DNA of 64,000 bases from CAVUDO01 sp963740255 (GCA_963740255.1 CAVUDO010000002.1:2170001-2234000); one strand, 5' to 3'. Positions 16,697 through 26,162 are shown, counted from the stretch's first letter. Made by a program: numbers and translations. The notes: generated by a model from the letters alone, not told the origin.

Positions 16697-19453
16697 ATGC
16701 GGCGTAGGTACCGGCCACGGGCACGGAAGGTCGTCGCGCCGGTGCTCGTGCTCGCGGGCCTCGCGGGGTTCGGCGCGCTGCTCGCGTTGCCGGAGCTGCC
16801 GGCCTGGCTGATCTGGGCGCCGGCCTGGCTGGTCGCGGTCGCCGCCGCGGTGTGCGGTGTCGTCGGGGTGTGGTGGTTCGAGCCGTGGGCGCTGCGCCGC
16901 CAGGGCGAGGCCGACCGGGAACGGCTCGCGGTCGACCAGTTGCGTCGGCACCTGGGCCGCCGGGACGCGCTGTCCGGGATCGGCCGGGGCACAGCGACGG
17001 GGCTGGCACTGCGGGTGCACCCGGCGATCCCGCTGGCGCCCGGTGACCCCGCGCCGGCCGGGGCCGGCGTCGACCCGGGGCTGCCCGACTACGTCGACCG
17101 CGAGGTGGGCCCCGCGCTGCGCGCGTGGATGCGTACCGCCGCGACCCAGGGCGGGTTCCTGCTGCTGGTCGGCAACTCCTCGGTCGGCAAGACCCGGCTG
17201 CTGTACGAGGCCGCCCGCGCGGAGCTGCCCGACTACGCGGTGCTGGCCCCCGACCTCGGCGACGGCGCCCTGGTCAACACCGTCGCCGACGCCACGTTCG
17301 CGTTGCCGAAACTCATCGTGTGGCTCGACGAGCTGCAACGCTTCCTCGACGGCCCCTACCTCACTCCCGGGTCCACCGCGATCAGCGCCGCCACCATCCG
17401 CCGACTGCTCGACGCCCCCACCCCGGTGGTGGTCGTCGGGACGCTGTGGCCGGAGTACGCCACCAAGCTGCGCGCCCTCGACGTCCAGCCCGGTGGCCCC
17501 GCGCTGCCCTGGTACCCCGCCGCCGTCGACATCCTCGGTGACCGCCGTCTGCACCAGGTCGCCGTCGAGACCTTCTCCGAAGCCGAACGCGCCGGTGCGG
17601 CACAGCGGGCGGGCGGCGACCCCCGACTGGCCCGGGCGTTGGCCGACCGCGACTTCAACGTCACCGAAACTCTCGCCGGCGCGCACGAACTCGTCCGCCG
17701 CCACGAGAGCGGCACCGAGGAGCAGAAGGCGGTGCTGCATGCCGCGGTCGACGCCCGGCGCCTGGGCATCCAGGCACCGCTGACCGGGCCGATGCTCGCC
17801 GCCGCCGCCCGCGGCCACCTCGACACCGTCCACCCCGACGACACCTGGTTCGGGCCGGCGCTGACCGAACTGACCAGCCGCGGCAGGCCGCAGGACCGCT
17901 CCGCCGCGCCGCTGATCGCGGTACCCAACGCCGACCGCACCGCCGTCGTCGGCTACACCGTGGCCGACTACCTGCTGCAACGCCTCACCCGCCAACGCCG
18001 CACCCAGCGCCTCCCGGCCGTGACCTGGCAGGCCCTGATCGACCACACCGGCGATCGCGAGGACGTCCTGGCCCTGGCCGAGAGCGCCGCCAACCGGCTG
18101 CTCTACCGTCAGGCCGAGGCCCTGTTGCGGCCCCTCGCCGACGCCGGTGACGGCCCCGCCGTCTACCGCCTCGCCGACATCCGGACCCAGCAGACGCGCA
18201 CCGAGGACACGATCGCACTGTTCTCGACCCTCGCCGATGCCGGTCACGCCCCCGCCGCAGGCGAGCTCGCCGCCCGACTTGCCACGCACGGCCGGGCTGA
18301 CGAAGCCGTCGCGCTGCTCCGGCGCCACGCCGACGGCGGGGACGTGGCGGCGGCGAGCCAGCTGGTCAACCTGCTGGCCGAGCACGGCCACGTCGACGAG
18401 CTGCGCACCCGCGCCGATGCCGGTGACGGATACGCCGCGAGCAGGCTGGCCGAACTGCTGACCGAACAGGGCGACCCCGACCAGGCCGTCGAGCTGCTGC
18501 GGGGGCCCGCCGACGCCGGGCACGTCCACGCCGCCAGCGAGCTGCTCCAACTGCTGACCGGACTCGGCCGTGTCGAGGAAGCCCTCGACTTCCTTCGTGC
18601 CCGCGCCGACACCGGCGACGAGTCCGCCGCGCATTCGCTGGCCATGCTGCTGGCCCAGCACGGCCACGCCGGGGAACTACGCACGCGCGCCGAAGCCGGC
18701 AACCGGTTCGCCGCCTACCAGGTGGCCGTCGAGCTGGCCGCACATGGCCACACCGACGAGCTGCGCGCCCGCGCCGACGCCGGCGACGGCCCCGCCGCCT
18801 TCCAGCTCGCCAGTCTGCTGGCCGAACGGGGACACCCCGACGAGGCGGTCGCACTCCTGTCGACGCCCGTTGGCAGCCCGTACGAGTCCAGCGCCCACCT
18901 GCTGGCCAACCTGCTCGCCCAGCAGGGGCGGTCCGACGAATTGCGGGCCCGCGCCGACGCCGGCGACGCCGCCGCCGCGGGCGCGCTCGCCAACCTGCTC
19001 GCCACGCAGGGCGACGCGGGCGAACTGCGCGGCCGCGCCGACGCCGGCGACGTGTCGGCGGAGTTCGCGCTGGCAGACCTGCTGGAACGGGCGGGACGTA
19101 TGGACGAGTTCGTCGAACTCCTCCGCGCCCGCACCGAGGCCGACCCGACCGACATGCACGCCGCGATCCGGCTGGTCACCCTGCTCGCCGAACAGGGCCA
19201 CACCGACGAGCTGCGGGCCCGGGCCGACACTGGCGACATGTCCTGCGCGCAGGCGCTCACCGACCTGCTCGCCGAACAGGGCCGGACCGAGGAACTGCGG
19301 AGCGAGGTCTACGCCGGCACGTACAACGCCGGAAGGCGTCTCATCTCGCTGCTGAGCGAGCAGGGCGAGTCCGAACCTGCCGACCGGATGCGCCGGTTCG
19401 GTCTGAACCCGGACGGCTCTATCGCCGACGGCGGCCCACCGGGGACCGCGTAG
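16697..19453 (+). CDS. membrane-anchored STAND-like P-loop ATPase with C-terminal helical repeats
   Basis: A 918-aa protein I cannot assign to a named family. Two hydrophobic helices lie at about 12-33 and 37-60 behind an Arg-rich N-terminus. A P-loop follows (GNSSVGKT, 159-166), a Walker B-like LIVWLDELQ (206-214) and a sensor-like VVVVGTLW (244-251), then a helical region ending in VGYTVADYLLQRL, as in bacterial STAND proteins. From about residue 470 to the end it has some 12-13 TPR/Sel1-like repeats of 28-36 aa built on GDxxAAxxLAxLLAEQGHxDELRARADA. The layout is sensor or scaffold repeats plus switch ATPase, tethered to the membrane. It is divergent from a toxin-antitoxin gene. Role unknown; signalling or defence are both possible. 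Confidence 0.8.
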   Translation: MRRRYRPRARKVVAPVLVLAGLAGFGALLALPELPAWLIWAPAWLVAVAAAVCGVVGVWWFEPWALRRQGEADRERLAVDQLRRHLGRRDALSGIGRGTATGLALRVHPAIPLAPGDPAPAGAGVDPGLPDYVDREVGPALRAWMRTAATQGGFLLLVGNSSVGKTRLLYEAARAELPDYAVLAPDLGDGALVNTVADATFALPKLIVWLDELQRFLDGPYLTPGSTAISAATIRRLLDAPTPVVVVGTLWPEYATKLRALDVQPGGPALPWYPAAVDILGDRRLHQVAVETFSEAERAGAAQRAGGDPRLARALADRDFNVTETLAGAHELVRRHESGTEEQKAVLHAAVDARRLGIQAPLTGPMLAAAARGHLDTVHPDDTWFGPALTELTSRGRPQDRSAAPLIAVPNADRTAVVGYTVADYLLQRLTRQRRTQRLPAVTWQALIDHTGDREDVLALAESAANRLLYRQAEALLRPLADAGDGPAVYRLADIRTQQTRTEDTIALFSTLADAGHAPAAGELAARLATHGRADEAVALLRRHADGGDVAAASQLVNLLAEHGHVDELRTRADAGDGYAASRLAELLTEQGDPDQAVELLRGPADAGHVHAASELLQLLTGLGRVEEALDFLRARADTGDESAAHSLAMLLAQHGHAGELRTRAEAGNRFAAYQVAVELAAHGHTDELRARADAGDGPAAFQLASLLAERGHPDEAVALLSTPVGSPYESSAHLLANLLAQQGRSDELRARADAGDAAAAGALANLLATQGDAGELRGRADAGDVSAEFALADLLERAGRMDEFVELLRARTEADPTDMHAAIRLVTLLAEQGHTDELRARADTGDMSCAQALTDLLAEQGRTEELRSEVYAGTYNAGRRLISLLSEQGESEPADRMRRFGLNPDGSIADGGPPGTA

Positions 19454-19503
19454 ACGGCGTACACGGCGCACACGATAGGAGCGTACGGACACCCCGGCAG
19501 CCG

Positions 19504-19533
19504 TTGACAGCGCCCGAGCGGCGGTGCCACAGT
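19504..19533 (+). promoter_or_regulatory. candidate promoter for the secreted phosphodiesterase gene
   Basis: TTGACA at 19504-19509 is an exact -35 consensus. The best -10 partner is CACAGT at 19528-19533 with an 18-nt spacer, which is weak. It lies directly upstream of a 31-bp inverted repeat and about 45 nt before the start codon. Confidence 0.4.
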
Positions 19534-19534
19534 C

Positions 19535-19565
19535 CCTGTGACAAATATCGTCGCGATGTCACAGG
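19535..19565. promoter_or_regulatory. 31-bp inverted repeat (operator or leader hairpin)
   Basis: Perfect 9-bp arms CCTGTGACA and TGTCACAGG are separated by 13 nt. The right arm ends 12 nt before the ATG at 19578. The arm spacing is too wide for a standard CRP site (TGTGA-N6-TCACA), although the half-sites look similar. It could bind a TetR-type dimer or fold in the mRNA leader. Confidence 0.55.
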
Positions 19566-19577
19566 TAAGGAATCGAG

Positions 19578-20676
19578 ATGGCGAGTTCCTTGGTCACGCG
19601 GAGTCGGGCGGTCGCGGTCGTCCTCGCGGTCGCGATCAGCACGCTCGCGAGCGGTCTGCTCGCTCCGGCCGCCGACGCGGCCGGCAAGCCCCGGGTCACG
19701 GTGATGACCCGGAACCTCTTCCTCGGCGCCGATCTCGGTCCCGCGATCGCGGCCCGCACCCTGCCGGAGCTGATGGCGGCCAACGCGGCGATTTTCGCCC
19801 ACGTGCAGAAGGTCGACTTCACCCGGCGGGCCAAGGTGCTCGCCAAGGAGATCGCCGACGCCGAGCCCGACCTCCTCGGCTTACAGGAAGCCGCGATGTG
19901 GCGCACCGGCCCGATCGGCAACCCGGCGCCGGCCACCACCGTCGCCTACGACTACCTGGCCATGCTCCGCGCCGAACTCGCGGCCCTGGACGCGCCGTAC
20001 GACGTGGTGATCAGCCAGGACGAGGCCGACCTGGAGGCTCCGGCCAGCGCGCCGTACTTCCAGGACATCCGCCTCACCCAGCGCGACGTCATCCTGGTGA
20101 AGCGTGGCGCCGACCTCACCCTGTCGAATCCCCGGGCGGCCCACTTCGTCATCAACCTGCCGATTCCGTCGCCCGCGACGGGGACCGTACTGGTGAGCAC
20201 CCGCGGCTGGACCTCGGTCGACGTGGTCAAGGGCAAGAAGCCGTTCCGGTTCGTCAACACCCACCTGGAGGCGTTCAACGCGCAGGTCCGCCTCGCCCAG
20301 GCGGCCGAACTGATCGCCGGTCCGCTGGCACTGCCGCCGGGTGGTGACGTCGTCCTCGCGGGCGACCTCAACAGCGGCCCCGAGCTGCCGGTGCCCGAGA
20401 ACCGGCTCGCCTACCAGGCGCTCGTCGCCGGCGGGCATGGTCGACACCTGGCTCGTCCTGCACCCGGGCGAGTCGGGGAACACCGCGAGCTACGGCGACG
20501 ACCTGAACCAGCCCGCCGACTCGCTGGAGCACCGGATCGACATGGTCCTGGTGCGCGGCGACATCGTCCCGACGAAGTCGCGCCTGACCGGCAACGACCC
20601 GGACAACCGCACGCCCGACGGCCTCTGGGGGTCCGACCACATCGGCTACGTCGCCCAGCTCGCCCTCACGGGCTGA
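19578..20676 (+). pseudogene. secreted endonuclease/exonuclease/phosphatase family protein, one-base frameshift as read
   Basis: A DNase-I-fold metal-dependent phosphodiesterase with a signal peptide (residues 1-35, ending PAADAAG). The first frame carries TRNLFLGAD, LLGLQEAA (metal-binding Glu), NTHLEAF and AGDLNSGP, up to LAYQALVAGG. One extra G in the GGG at 20433-20435 then shifts the frame. The second frame continues MVDTWLVLHPGESGN, HRIDMVLVR and GSDHIGYVA (catalytic SDH) to the stop at 20676. Removing one base gives about 365 aa with all catalytic residues. Substrate could be nucleic acid, phospholipid or inositol phosphate. Confidence 0.82.
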
Positions 20677-20681
20677 CCCCG

Positions 20682-20724
20682 GGCCGCCATCCGTCGGCGA
20701 CCCCACGGTCGACGGCTGGCGGCC
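20682..20724. terminator. bidirectional hairpin between convergent genes
   Basis: GGCCGCCA-T-CCGTCG pairs with CGACGG-C-TGGCGGCC, a 14-bp stem with one mismatch and a 13-nt loop. It sits between the phosphodiesterase stop (20676) and the paaE stop (20741), as expected for a shared terminator. Confidence 0.6.
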
Positions 20725-20740
20725 GGCGACGCCCGCACCC

Positions 20741-21844
20741 TCAAGCGTCGTAGTCGAGGGTGAGCTGGTCGGTGGTGGGGTGGGACTGACAGGTGAGGAC
20801 GTAGCCGGCGGCCAGTTCGTCCGGCTCCAGGGCGTAGTTGCGTTCCATCCGCACCGCGCCCGAAACCACCTTCGCCCGGCAGGTGGAGCAGACCCCGCCC
20901 TTGCAGGCGAACGGCAACTCGCGGCGGAACGCCAACGCGGCGTCGAGCACCCGCTGGTCGCGCCGCATCGGCACCACCGTGGCCCGGCCGTCGAGGACGA
21001 TCGTCACGGTGGCCTCGCCGGCCTCCTCCGCCTCGGCGGCGGCCGCGCGCTCGACCGGCGCCTCCTCCACGAAGAACAGCTCCGTGTGGACGCTCGTCGC
21101 CGGCACGCCGCGGTCGGTGAGCAGATCCCGAGCCCCGGTGACCATCGCGAACGGCCCGCAGAGAAACCACTCGTCCACAGTGTCCACAGGCAGCAGCGCG
21201 TCGAGGATCCGGCCCAGCCGGTCCGGGTCGAGGCGTCCGGCGAACAGCTCCACCTCGCCGGCCTCGCGGGAGAGCACGTGCACCAGGTGGAACCGGTCGG
21301 GGTAGCGGTCCTTCAGGTCGGCCAGCTCGTCGAGGAACATCACCGACGCGCTGGTGCGGTTGCCGTAGAGCAGGGTGAACCGCGACGCCGGCTCTGCGGC
21401 GAGCGCGGTGGCCACCAGCGAGAGCACCGGCGTGATCCCGCTGCCCGCGACGACCGCGGCGTAGTGCCGGGTGCGGTGCGGGGCGAATGCGCTGGTGAAG
21501 TGGCCCGTCGGCGTGAGGACGTCAACGATGTCGTCCGGCCGCAAACCGCCCAACGCGTGCGCGGAGAACACCCCGCCGGTCACCCGCTTGACCGCCACCC
21601 GCAGCGTCCCGCTCCCGGCCGGCGCGCAGATCGAGTACGACCTTCGCACCTCCTCACCGTCCATCGTGGTGCGCAGCGTGAGGTGCTGGCCGGCGTCGAA
21701 CGCGTACTCCCCGGCCAGCTCCGGCGGCACGGCGAACGTCACCGCGACGGCGTCGTCGGTGAGCCGGTCGACGGCCGCGACCCGCAGCGGATGGAATTCC
21801 AGATGCCGCCGGGTGCCGGCCGGCGTGGCGGTCGGAGTGGTCAC
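20741..21844 (-). CDS. paaE: 1,2-phenylacetyl-CoA epoxidase, reductase subunit PaaE
   Basis: The 367-aa reductase passing electrons from NADPH to the PaaA diiron centre. It has an N-terminal FAD-binding barrel (RRSYSICAP), an NAD(P)-binding domain (AGSGITPVLSL, FLCGPFAMV) and a C-terminal plant-type ferredoxin domain with CKGGVCSTC and a later Cys in VLTCQSHP for the 2Fe-2S cluster. It is the last gene of the paaABCDE cluster, 6 nt after paaD. Confidence 0.95.
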   Translation of the reverse strand: MTTPTATPAGTRRHLEFHPLRVAAVDRLTDDAVAVTFAVPPELAGEYAFDAGQHLTLRTTMDGEEVRRSYSICAPAGSGTLRVAVKRVTGGVFSAHALGGLRPDDIVDVLTPTGHFTSAFAPHRTRHYAAVVAGSGITPVLSLVATALAAEPASRFTLLYGNRTSASVMFLDELADLKDRYPDRFHLVHVLSREAGEVELFAGRLDPDRLGRILDALLPVDTVDEWFLCGPFAMVTGARDLLTDRGVPATSVHTELFFVEEAPVERAAAAEAEEAGEATVTIVLDGRATVVPMRRDQRVLDAALAFRRELPFACKGGVCSTCRAKVVSGAVRMERNYALEPDELAAGYVLTCQSHPTTDQLTLDYDA

Positions 21845-21850
21845 CTGGCC

Positions 21851-22340
21851 TCAGATCGGCTTGACGTGGTCGAACGGCTCCTGGCAGGCGGTGCAGACCC
21901 GCAGCGCCTTGCAGGCGGTAGAGCCGAACCGGCTGGTCTCGCGGGTGTCCGGCCGAGCCGCACTGCGGGCAGCGCACCGCGAGGGTGAGCGGCACCGGCC
22001 CGGCCGGACGCGGGCCCGGCGGAGCGATGCCCGCGGCGGCCAGGGCGTGGTGGCCGGCGTCGGTGATCCAGTCCGTGGTCCAGGCCGGGGCGAGCACCCA
22101 GCGCACCTCGGCGTCCGGATGGCCGGCCTCGGCGAGCACCTGGCGGACGTCCGCGGCGATGGCCTCGGTGGCCGGACAGCCCGAGTACGTCGGGGTGATC
22201 GAGACGACCACCCGACCGTCCGCCTCGGACACGTCCCGGAGGATGCCCAGGTCTTCGATCGTCACCACGGGCAACTCGGGGTCGAGGACGGCCGCCACCC
22301 GCTCGCGCAGCTCAGCGAGCTGGTCGGCGGTGACGGTCAC
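21851..22340 (-). pseudogene. paaD: 1,2-phenylacetyl-CoA epoxidase subunit PaaD, one-base frameshift as read
   Basis: MIP18/DUF59-type protein thought to help assemble the epoxidase metal or Fe-S centre. GTG 22340 overlaps the paaC stop. The first frame runs VAAVLDPELPVVTIEDLGI, TPTYSGCPATEAI and WTTDWITDAG up to CPQCGS. One extra base in the GGCC at 21951-21954 then shifts the frame. Past it, DTRETSRFGSTACKALRVC and CQEPFDHVKPI complete the zinc-ribbon tail and stop at 21851. The gene is otherwise intact, so a sequence error is likely. Confidence 0.85.
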
Positions 22341-23182
22341 CACGTCGCTCCGGGATGGGCCCGGTGCAGCTCCTGGGCCTCGGCGAGCAGCGCTCCCAGG
22401 TGCTCGGTGTGCACGCCGTCCCGCCCGCGCCCCGGCCGTGGGCCAGCCACCTGCGGCCGGACGAGCGTCGCCTCGGCGAGGACACCATCCACATAGGCGT
22501 CCCACGCCGGCCGCAGCGCCGCCGGGTCGACCGTGACGCCGGCGGACACCAGCCGTGCCTCCACCGCGTCGCCGGTGAACAGCTCGTCCACGTACGGCCA
22601 CACGGCGGCCACGCCGGCCTGCATCCGCCGGCGCGACTCGGCGGTGCCGTCGCCGAGCCGGAGCGTCCACTGGGTGGCGTGGTCTCGGTGGTAGGCCACT
22701 TCCTTGGCGGCCTTGCCCGCGATCGCCGCCAGCATGGCGTCCGCCGAGCCCTGCAGGCGTTCGTAGAGCGCGAGCTGGTAGGTGGCGAACACGAGCTGGC
22801 GGGCGACCGTGGACCCGAAGTCGCCGATCGGCAGCTCGACCAGCTGGCAGTTGCGGAAGTCCGGCGCGTCGCGCAGGTAGGCCAGGTCGTCGTCGGTGCG
22901 GACGGGCTCGCGGGCCTCCACGGCGCCGGCGTAGGCGAGCAGCATCCGAGCCTGGCCGAGCAGGTCCAGGGCCAGGTTGGCCAGCGCCACGTCCTCTTCG
23001 AGCTCGGGTGCACGGGTGGTCCACTCTGCGAGCCGGCACGAGGCGACCAGCGCGTCGTCGCCCAGCCGCAGCGTGTAGGCGAACAGGTCCGCGGGATCCG
23101 GTGCGTCGGCGTCCGGCGCGCTGGCGTCCGGCGCGCTGGCGTCTCGCGCGTCGTCGGCCCGCGCGTCGGCGTCCGGCGTCAC
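22337..23182 (-). CDS. paaC: 1,2-phenylacetyl-CoA epoxidase subunit PaaC
   Basis: Structural ferritin-like partner of PaaA, 281 aa, with LGDDALVASCRLAEW, LANLALDLLGQARMLL, EVAYHRDHATQW and the C-terminal HTEHLGALLAEAQELHRAHPGA. GTG 23182 overlaps the paaB stop (GTGA). The first ~27 residues are an Asp/Ala/Pro-rich stretch made by short direct repeats and are not part of the fold. Confidence 0.94.
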   Translation of the reverse strand: MTPDADARADDARDASAPDASAPDADAPDPADLFAYTLRLGDDALVASCRLAEWTTRAPELEEDVALANLALDLLGQARMLLAYAGAVEAREPVRTDDDLAYLRDAPDFRNCQLVELPIGDFGSTVARQLVFATYQLALYERLQGSADAMLAAIAGKAAKEVAYHRDHATQWTLRLGDGTAESRRRMQAGVAAVWPYVDELFTGDAVEARLVSAGVTVDPAALRPAWDAYVDGVLAEATLVRPQVAGPRPGRGRDGVHTEHLGALLAEAQELHRAHPGATW

Positions 23183-23469
23183 AGGTGCTCGACCCCGTCG
23201 GGCACGGAGTAGAAGGTGGGGTGCCGGTAGACCTTGTCGGCGGCCGGGTCGAAGAACGGCTCCTTCTCGTCCGGGCTGGACGCGGTGATCGTCCCAGCCG
23301 GCACCACCCAGATGCTGACGCCCTCGCCGCGCCGGGTGTAGAGGTCGCGGGCATTGCGCAGCGCCATCGCGGCGTCGGAGGCGTGCAGGCTGCCGACGTG
23401 GACGTGGGCGATGCCGCGCCGGCTCCGCACGAACACCTCCCAGAGCGCCCAGGCGTCCGGCCTGCTCAC
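23179..23469 (-). CDS. paaB: 1,2-phenylacetyl-CoA epoxidase subunit PaaB
   Basis: A 96-aa subunit of the epoxidase, with WALWEVFVRSRRGIAHVHVGSLHASDAAMALRNARDLYTRR and YRHPTFYSVPDGVEHL, typical of the family in length and sequence. GTG 23469 is chosen because it gives the canonical N-terminus. A 64-nt gap separates it from paaA, the only real gap in the paa operon. Confidence 0.94.
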   Translation of the reverse strand: MSRPDAWALWEVFVRSRRGIAHVHVGSLHASDAAMALRNARDLYTRRGEGVSIWVVPAGTITASSPDEKEPFFDPAADKVYRHPTFYSVPDGVEHL

Positions 23470-23533
23470 GAGCCGATCCCGTCCGGCGGGCCGATGGGGG
23501 CACCGGCCTCGCGACGGTGCCGGCCCCGCCCGC

Positions 23534-24487
<954 letters not shown>

Positions 24488-24616
24488 CGCATTCCCTCCC
24501 CGTGCCCCGTCCTCCCTCTAATTGTGACACGTACCCGCATCGGGCCTCAACAGATGTAACAGTCGATCCACGAGAATCGATGGCGTCGACACGTCGAGGT
24601 GTCGCATCCTGTGTCC

Positions 24617-24868
24617 ATGAACACGGAGGCACCGGAACTGCCCAGCCAACGGACCAAGGTGAGCAGCAGGAACCAGATCACCCTGCCAGCCGCTGTGCTG
24701 GCCGGGGCGGAGATCCGCGCCGGGGACGTGCTGCGGGTCGAGGTGGTCGCCGACGGCGTGATCCGGCTGGTCCGCGAGCGCAGTCGACTCGACGCGATCA
24801 TCGGCATCGCCCCCGACCTCACAGCCCACACCGATCTGGAGACGCTGCGCGACGAATGGCACAGGTAG
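24617..24868 (+). CDS. AbrB/SpoVT-domain DNA-binding protein (orphan antitoxin-like)
   Basis: An 83-aa protein with the swapped-hairpin AbrB fold: SSRNQITLPAAVLAGAEIRAGDVLRVEVV, then RLDAIIGIAPDLTAHTDLETLRDEWHR as in VapB-type antitoxins. ATG 24617 is preferred over the upstream ATG at 24599 because the fold begins soon after. An ATGGCACAGGTAGTC overlaps its 3' end and resembles a VapC start, but the downstream frame has no PIN domain, so the toxin seems to be lost. Confidence 0.75.
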   Translation: MNTEAPELPSQRTKVSSRNQITLPAAVLAGAEIRAGDVLRVEVVADGVIRLVRERSRLDAIIGIAPDLTAHTDLETLRDEWHR

Positions 24869-24951
24869 TCCCTCAGCATCTGCTCGGCGGCCAGCCGCTG
24901 CTGGTCCGCCCGAGCCCCGAGTCATCGTCGTCGCCAGGTAGACCCAACCGA

Positions 24952-25251
24952 TCAGGTCAGGTTCGGAACTCCGTCACACCACACGACGTCGGCGTCCGCC
25001 AGGATCGCCCACCGGCACGCGACGCTCTCCATGTCACGGGCGAACACCGTCTGATTCCCCTCACCCTCGTAGAACAGGACGGCACTGCCGTCCACCATCC
25101 CTAGGCCCCAGGCCACGACGGCGGCCTCGTCATCGACCCCGTTCTCCTCGTCCTGCCACGCCGGACGCAACAGAGCGAACAACCGGGGCACCTGCGCGAG
25201 GAGAGCCGCCGGCAGCGTCAAGGACGGCACTTCGACGCGGTCAAGAATCAT
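24952..25251 (-). CDS. hypothetical protein
   Basis: A 99-aa acidic protein of unknown family. ATG 25251 is chosen because AGGAG lies 8 nt upstream; the ATG at 25269 would place that site inside the gene. It reads MILDRVEVPSLTLPAALL and ends in RWAILADADVVWCDGVPN, with no TM segment or known motif. It is divergent from the GntR gene across a 121-bp region with two dyads, so it may be the regulator's target (inference). Confidence 0.55.
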   Translation of the reverse strand: MILDRVEVPSLTLPAALLAQVPRLFALLRPAWQDEENGVDDEAAVVAWGLGMVDGSAVLFYEGEGNQTVFARDMESVACRWAILADADVVWCDGVPNLT

Positions 25252-25281
25252 GAGCGTGCTCCTCATAGCATGTGTCGATTT

Positions 25282-25289
25282 TGTATACA
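25282..25289. promoter_or_regulatory. TGTATACA palindrome in the GntR divergent region
   Basis: A perfect 8-bp dyad TGTATACA in an AT-rich stretch between the hypothetical gene (-) and the GntR gene (+). GntR/HutC proteins often bind GT-N-AC-type dyads, so this is a candidate operator. Confidence 0.35.
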
Positions 25290-25334
25290 CACTGCTGCAC
25301 GCTAGCTCTGGCTGACCTCCTCCGTCAAGAGTGT

Positions 25335-25348
25335 GTAGGCAAACCTAC
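25335..25348. promoter_or_regulatory. GTAGG-CAAA-CCTAC inverted repeat upstream of GntR
   Basis: A perfect 5-bp inverted repeat with a 4-nt spacer, 24 nt upstream of the GntR start. A further CCGTAGG half-site lies at 25357-25363. The placement suits autoregulation. Confidence 0.4.
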
Positions 25349-25372
25349 GAACCCTCCGTAGGCTCTAGCGAT

Positions 25373-26158
25373 ATGACGACAGACGCGGCTAGCTACACCG
25401 ACGCGCGTCCGCTGCAGGTGCGGGTCGCGGACGACGTCCGAGCCAAGATCGAGGCTGGCGAGTACGCGCCGGGTGCGCAGCTCCCGACCCTGCACGACAT
25501 GGCGGCCAAGTACCTGTGCAGCATGGCGGTCGTACGAAAGGCACTGGATCTCTTGAGGCAACAGGGCTTGGTCGTCAGTCGCCAGGGCAAGGGTTCGTTC
25601 GTGCGCCAACGGCCCAACGTTGTCCGTCATGGCACGGAGCGCTATGCGCGAAGTAGGTGGCAAGGAGGAGCGGCGACAACGATCGTTGCCGCCGAGTCCG
25701 AGGCGCAAGAAATCAAGGCTACGCGAATAATTCGTGACCTTGCCGAAGTCAGCCCACCTGACTCCGTTGTCGGTCGTCTGCATATTGAACCGAACGAGCG
25801 GGTCTGGGTACGCAAGCGCACGATATTCCTCGACGGTCGGCCGAGTCAGTTGGCTGACTCATACTATCCGCGCAATGTCGCTCATGGCACGGCATTGCAA
25901 GACGAGGAGACAGGTCCGGGTGGGGACTTCGCGCGGCTGGACGATTCGGGTCACACGCCCAGCAATATCCGCGAGGAATGGGTCGCCCGAATGCCGACGA
26001 GCCCGGAATCGAGAGCACTACAACTTCCCGAGGGTACTCCGGTAATCGATTTCATCCGAACCATATTCGATCAGGACCATCGCCCTGTCGAGGTCATGCT
26101 GTCAGTGATCGCCGGCGACACAGTCTCATTCTGTTACGAATTTCCAGTGCCCGACTAA
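25373..26158 (+). CDS. GntR family (HutC/UTRA) transcriptional regulator
   Basis: A 261-aa regulator. The N-terminal winged helix is YAPGAQLPTLHDMAAKYLCSMAVVRKALDLLRQQGLVVSRQGKGSFV. A UTRA ligand-binding domain follows from about residue 90 (RRTIFLDGRPSQLADSYYP-like, then PVIDFIRTIFDQDHRPVEVMLSV). The ligand is unknown. ATG 25373 follows the inverted repeats closely with no clear ribosome-binding site, so the mRNA may be leaderless. The gene is richer in A+T than its neighbours, and peptidase E is convergent with it. Confidence 0.88.
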   Translation: MTTDAASYTDARPLQVRVADDVRAKIEAGEYAPGAQLPTLHDMAAKYLCSMAVVRKALDLLRQQGLVVSRQGKGSFVRQRPNVVRHGTERYARSRWQGGAATTIVAAESEAQEIKATRIIRDLAEVSPPDSVVGRLHIEPNERVWVRKRTIFLDGRPSQLADSYYPRNVAHGTALQDEETGPGGDFARLDDSGHTPSNIREEWVARMPTSPESRALQLPEGTPVIDFIRTIFDQDHRPVEVMLSVIAGDTVSFCYEFPVPD

Positions 26159-26162
26159 CGGA

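Noticed and set aside
16658..18667. 669-aa minus-strand frame opposite the repeat ATPase
   Set aside because: Mirror of the repeated coding sequence on the other strand; its apparent repeats are just the complement of the TPR-like repeats.
19535..19565. Classical CRP binding site
   Set aside because: TGTGA and TCACA half-sites are 17 nt apart rather than 6, so it is not a standard CRP site.
23008..23220. CRISPR-like short repeats near the paaC start
   Set aside because: The GCGTCCGGC repeats are short, in frame and encode the Ala/Asp/Pro N-terminus of PaaC; there are no spacers.
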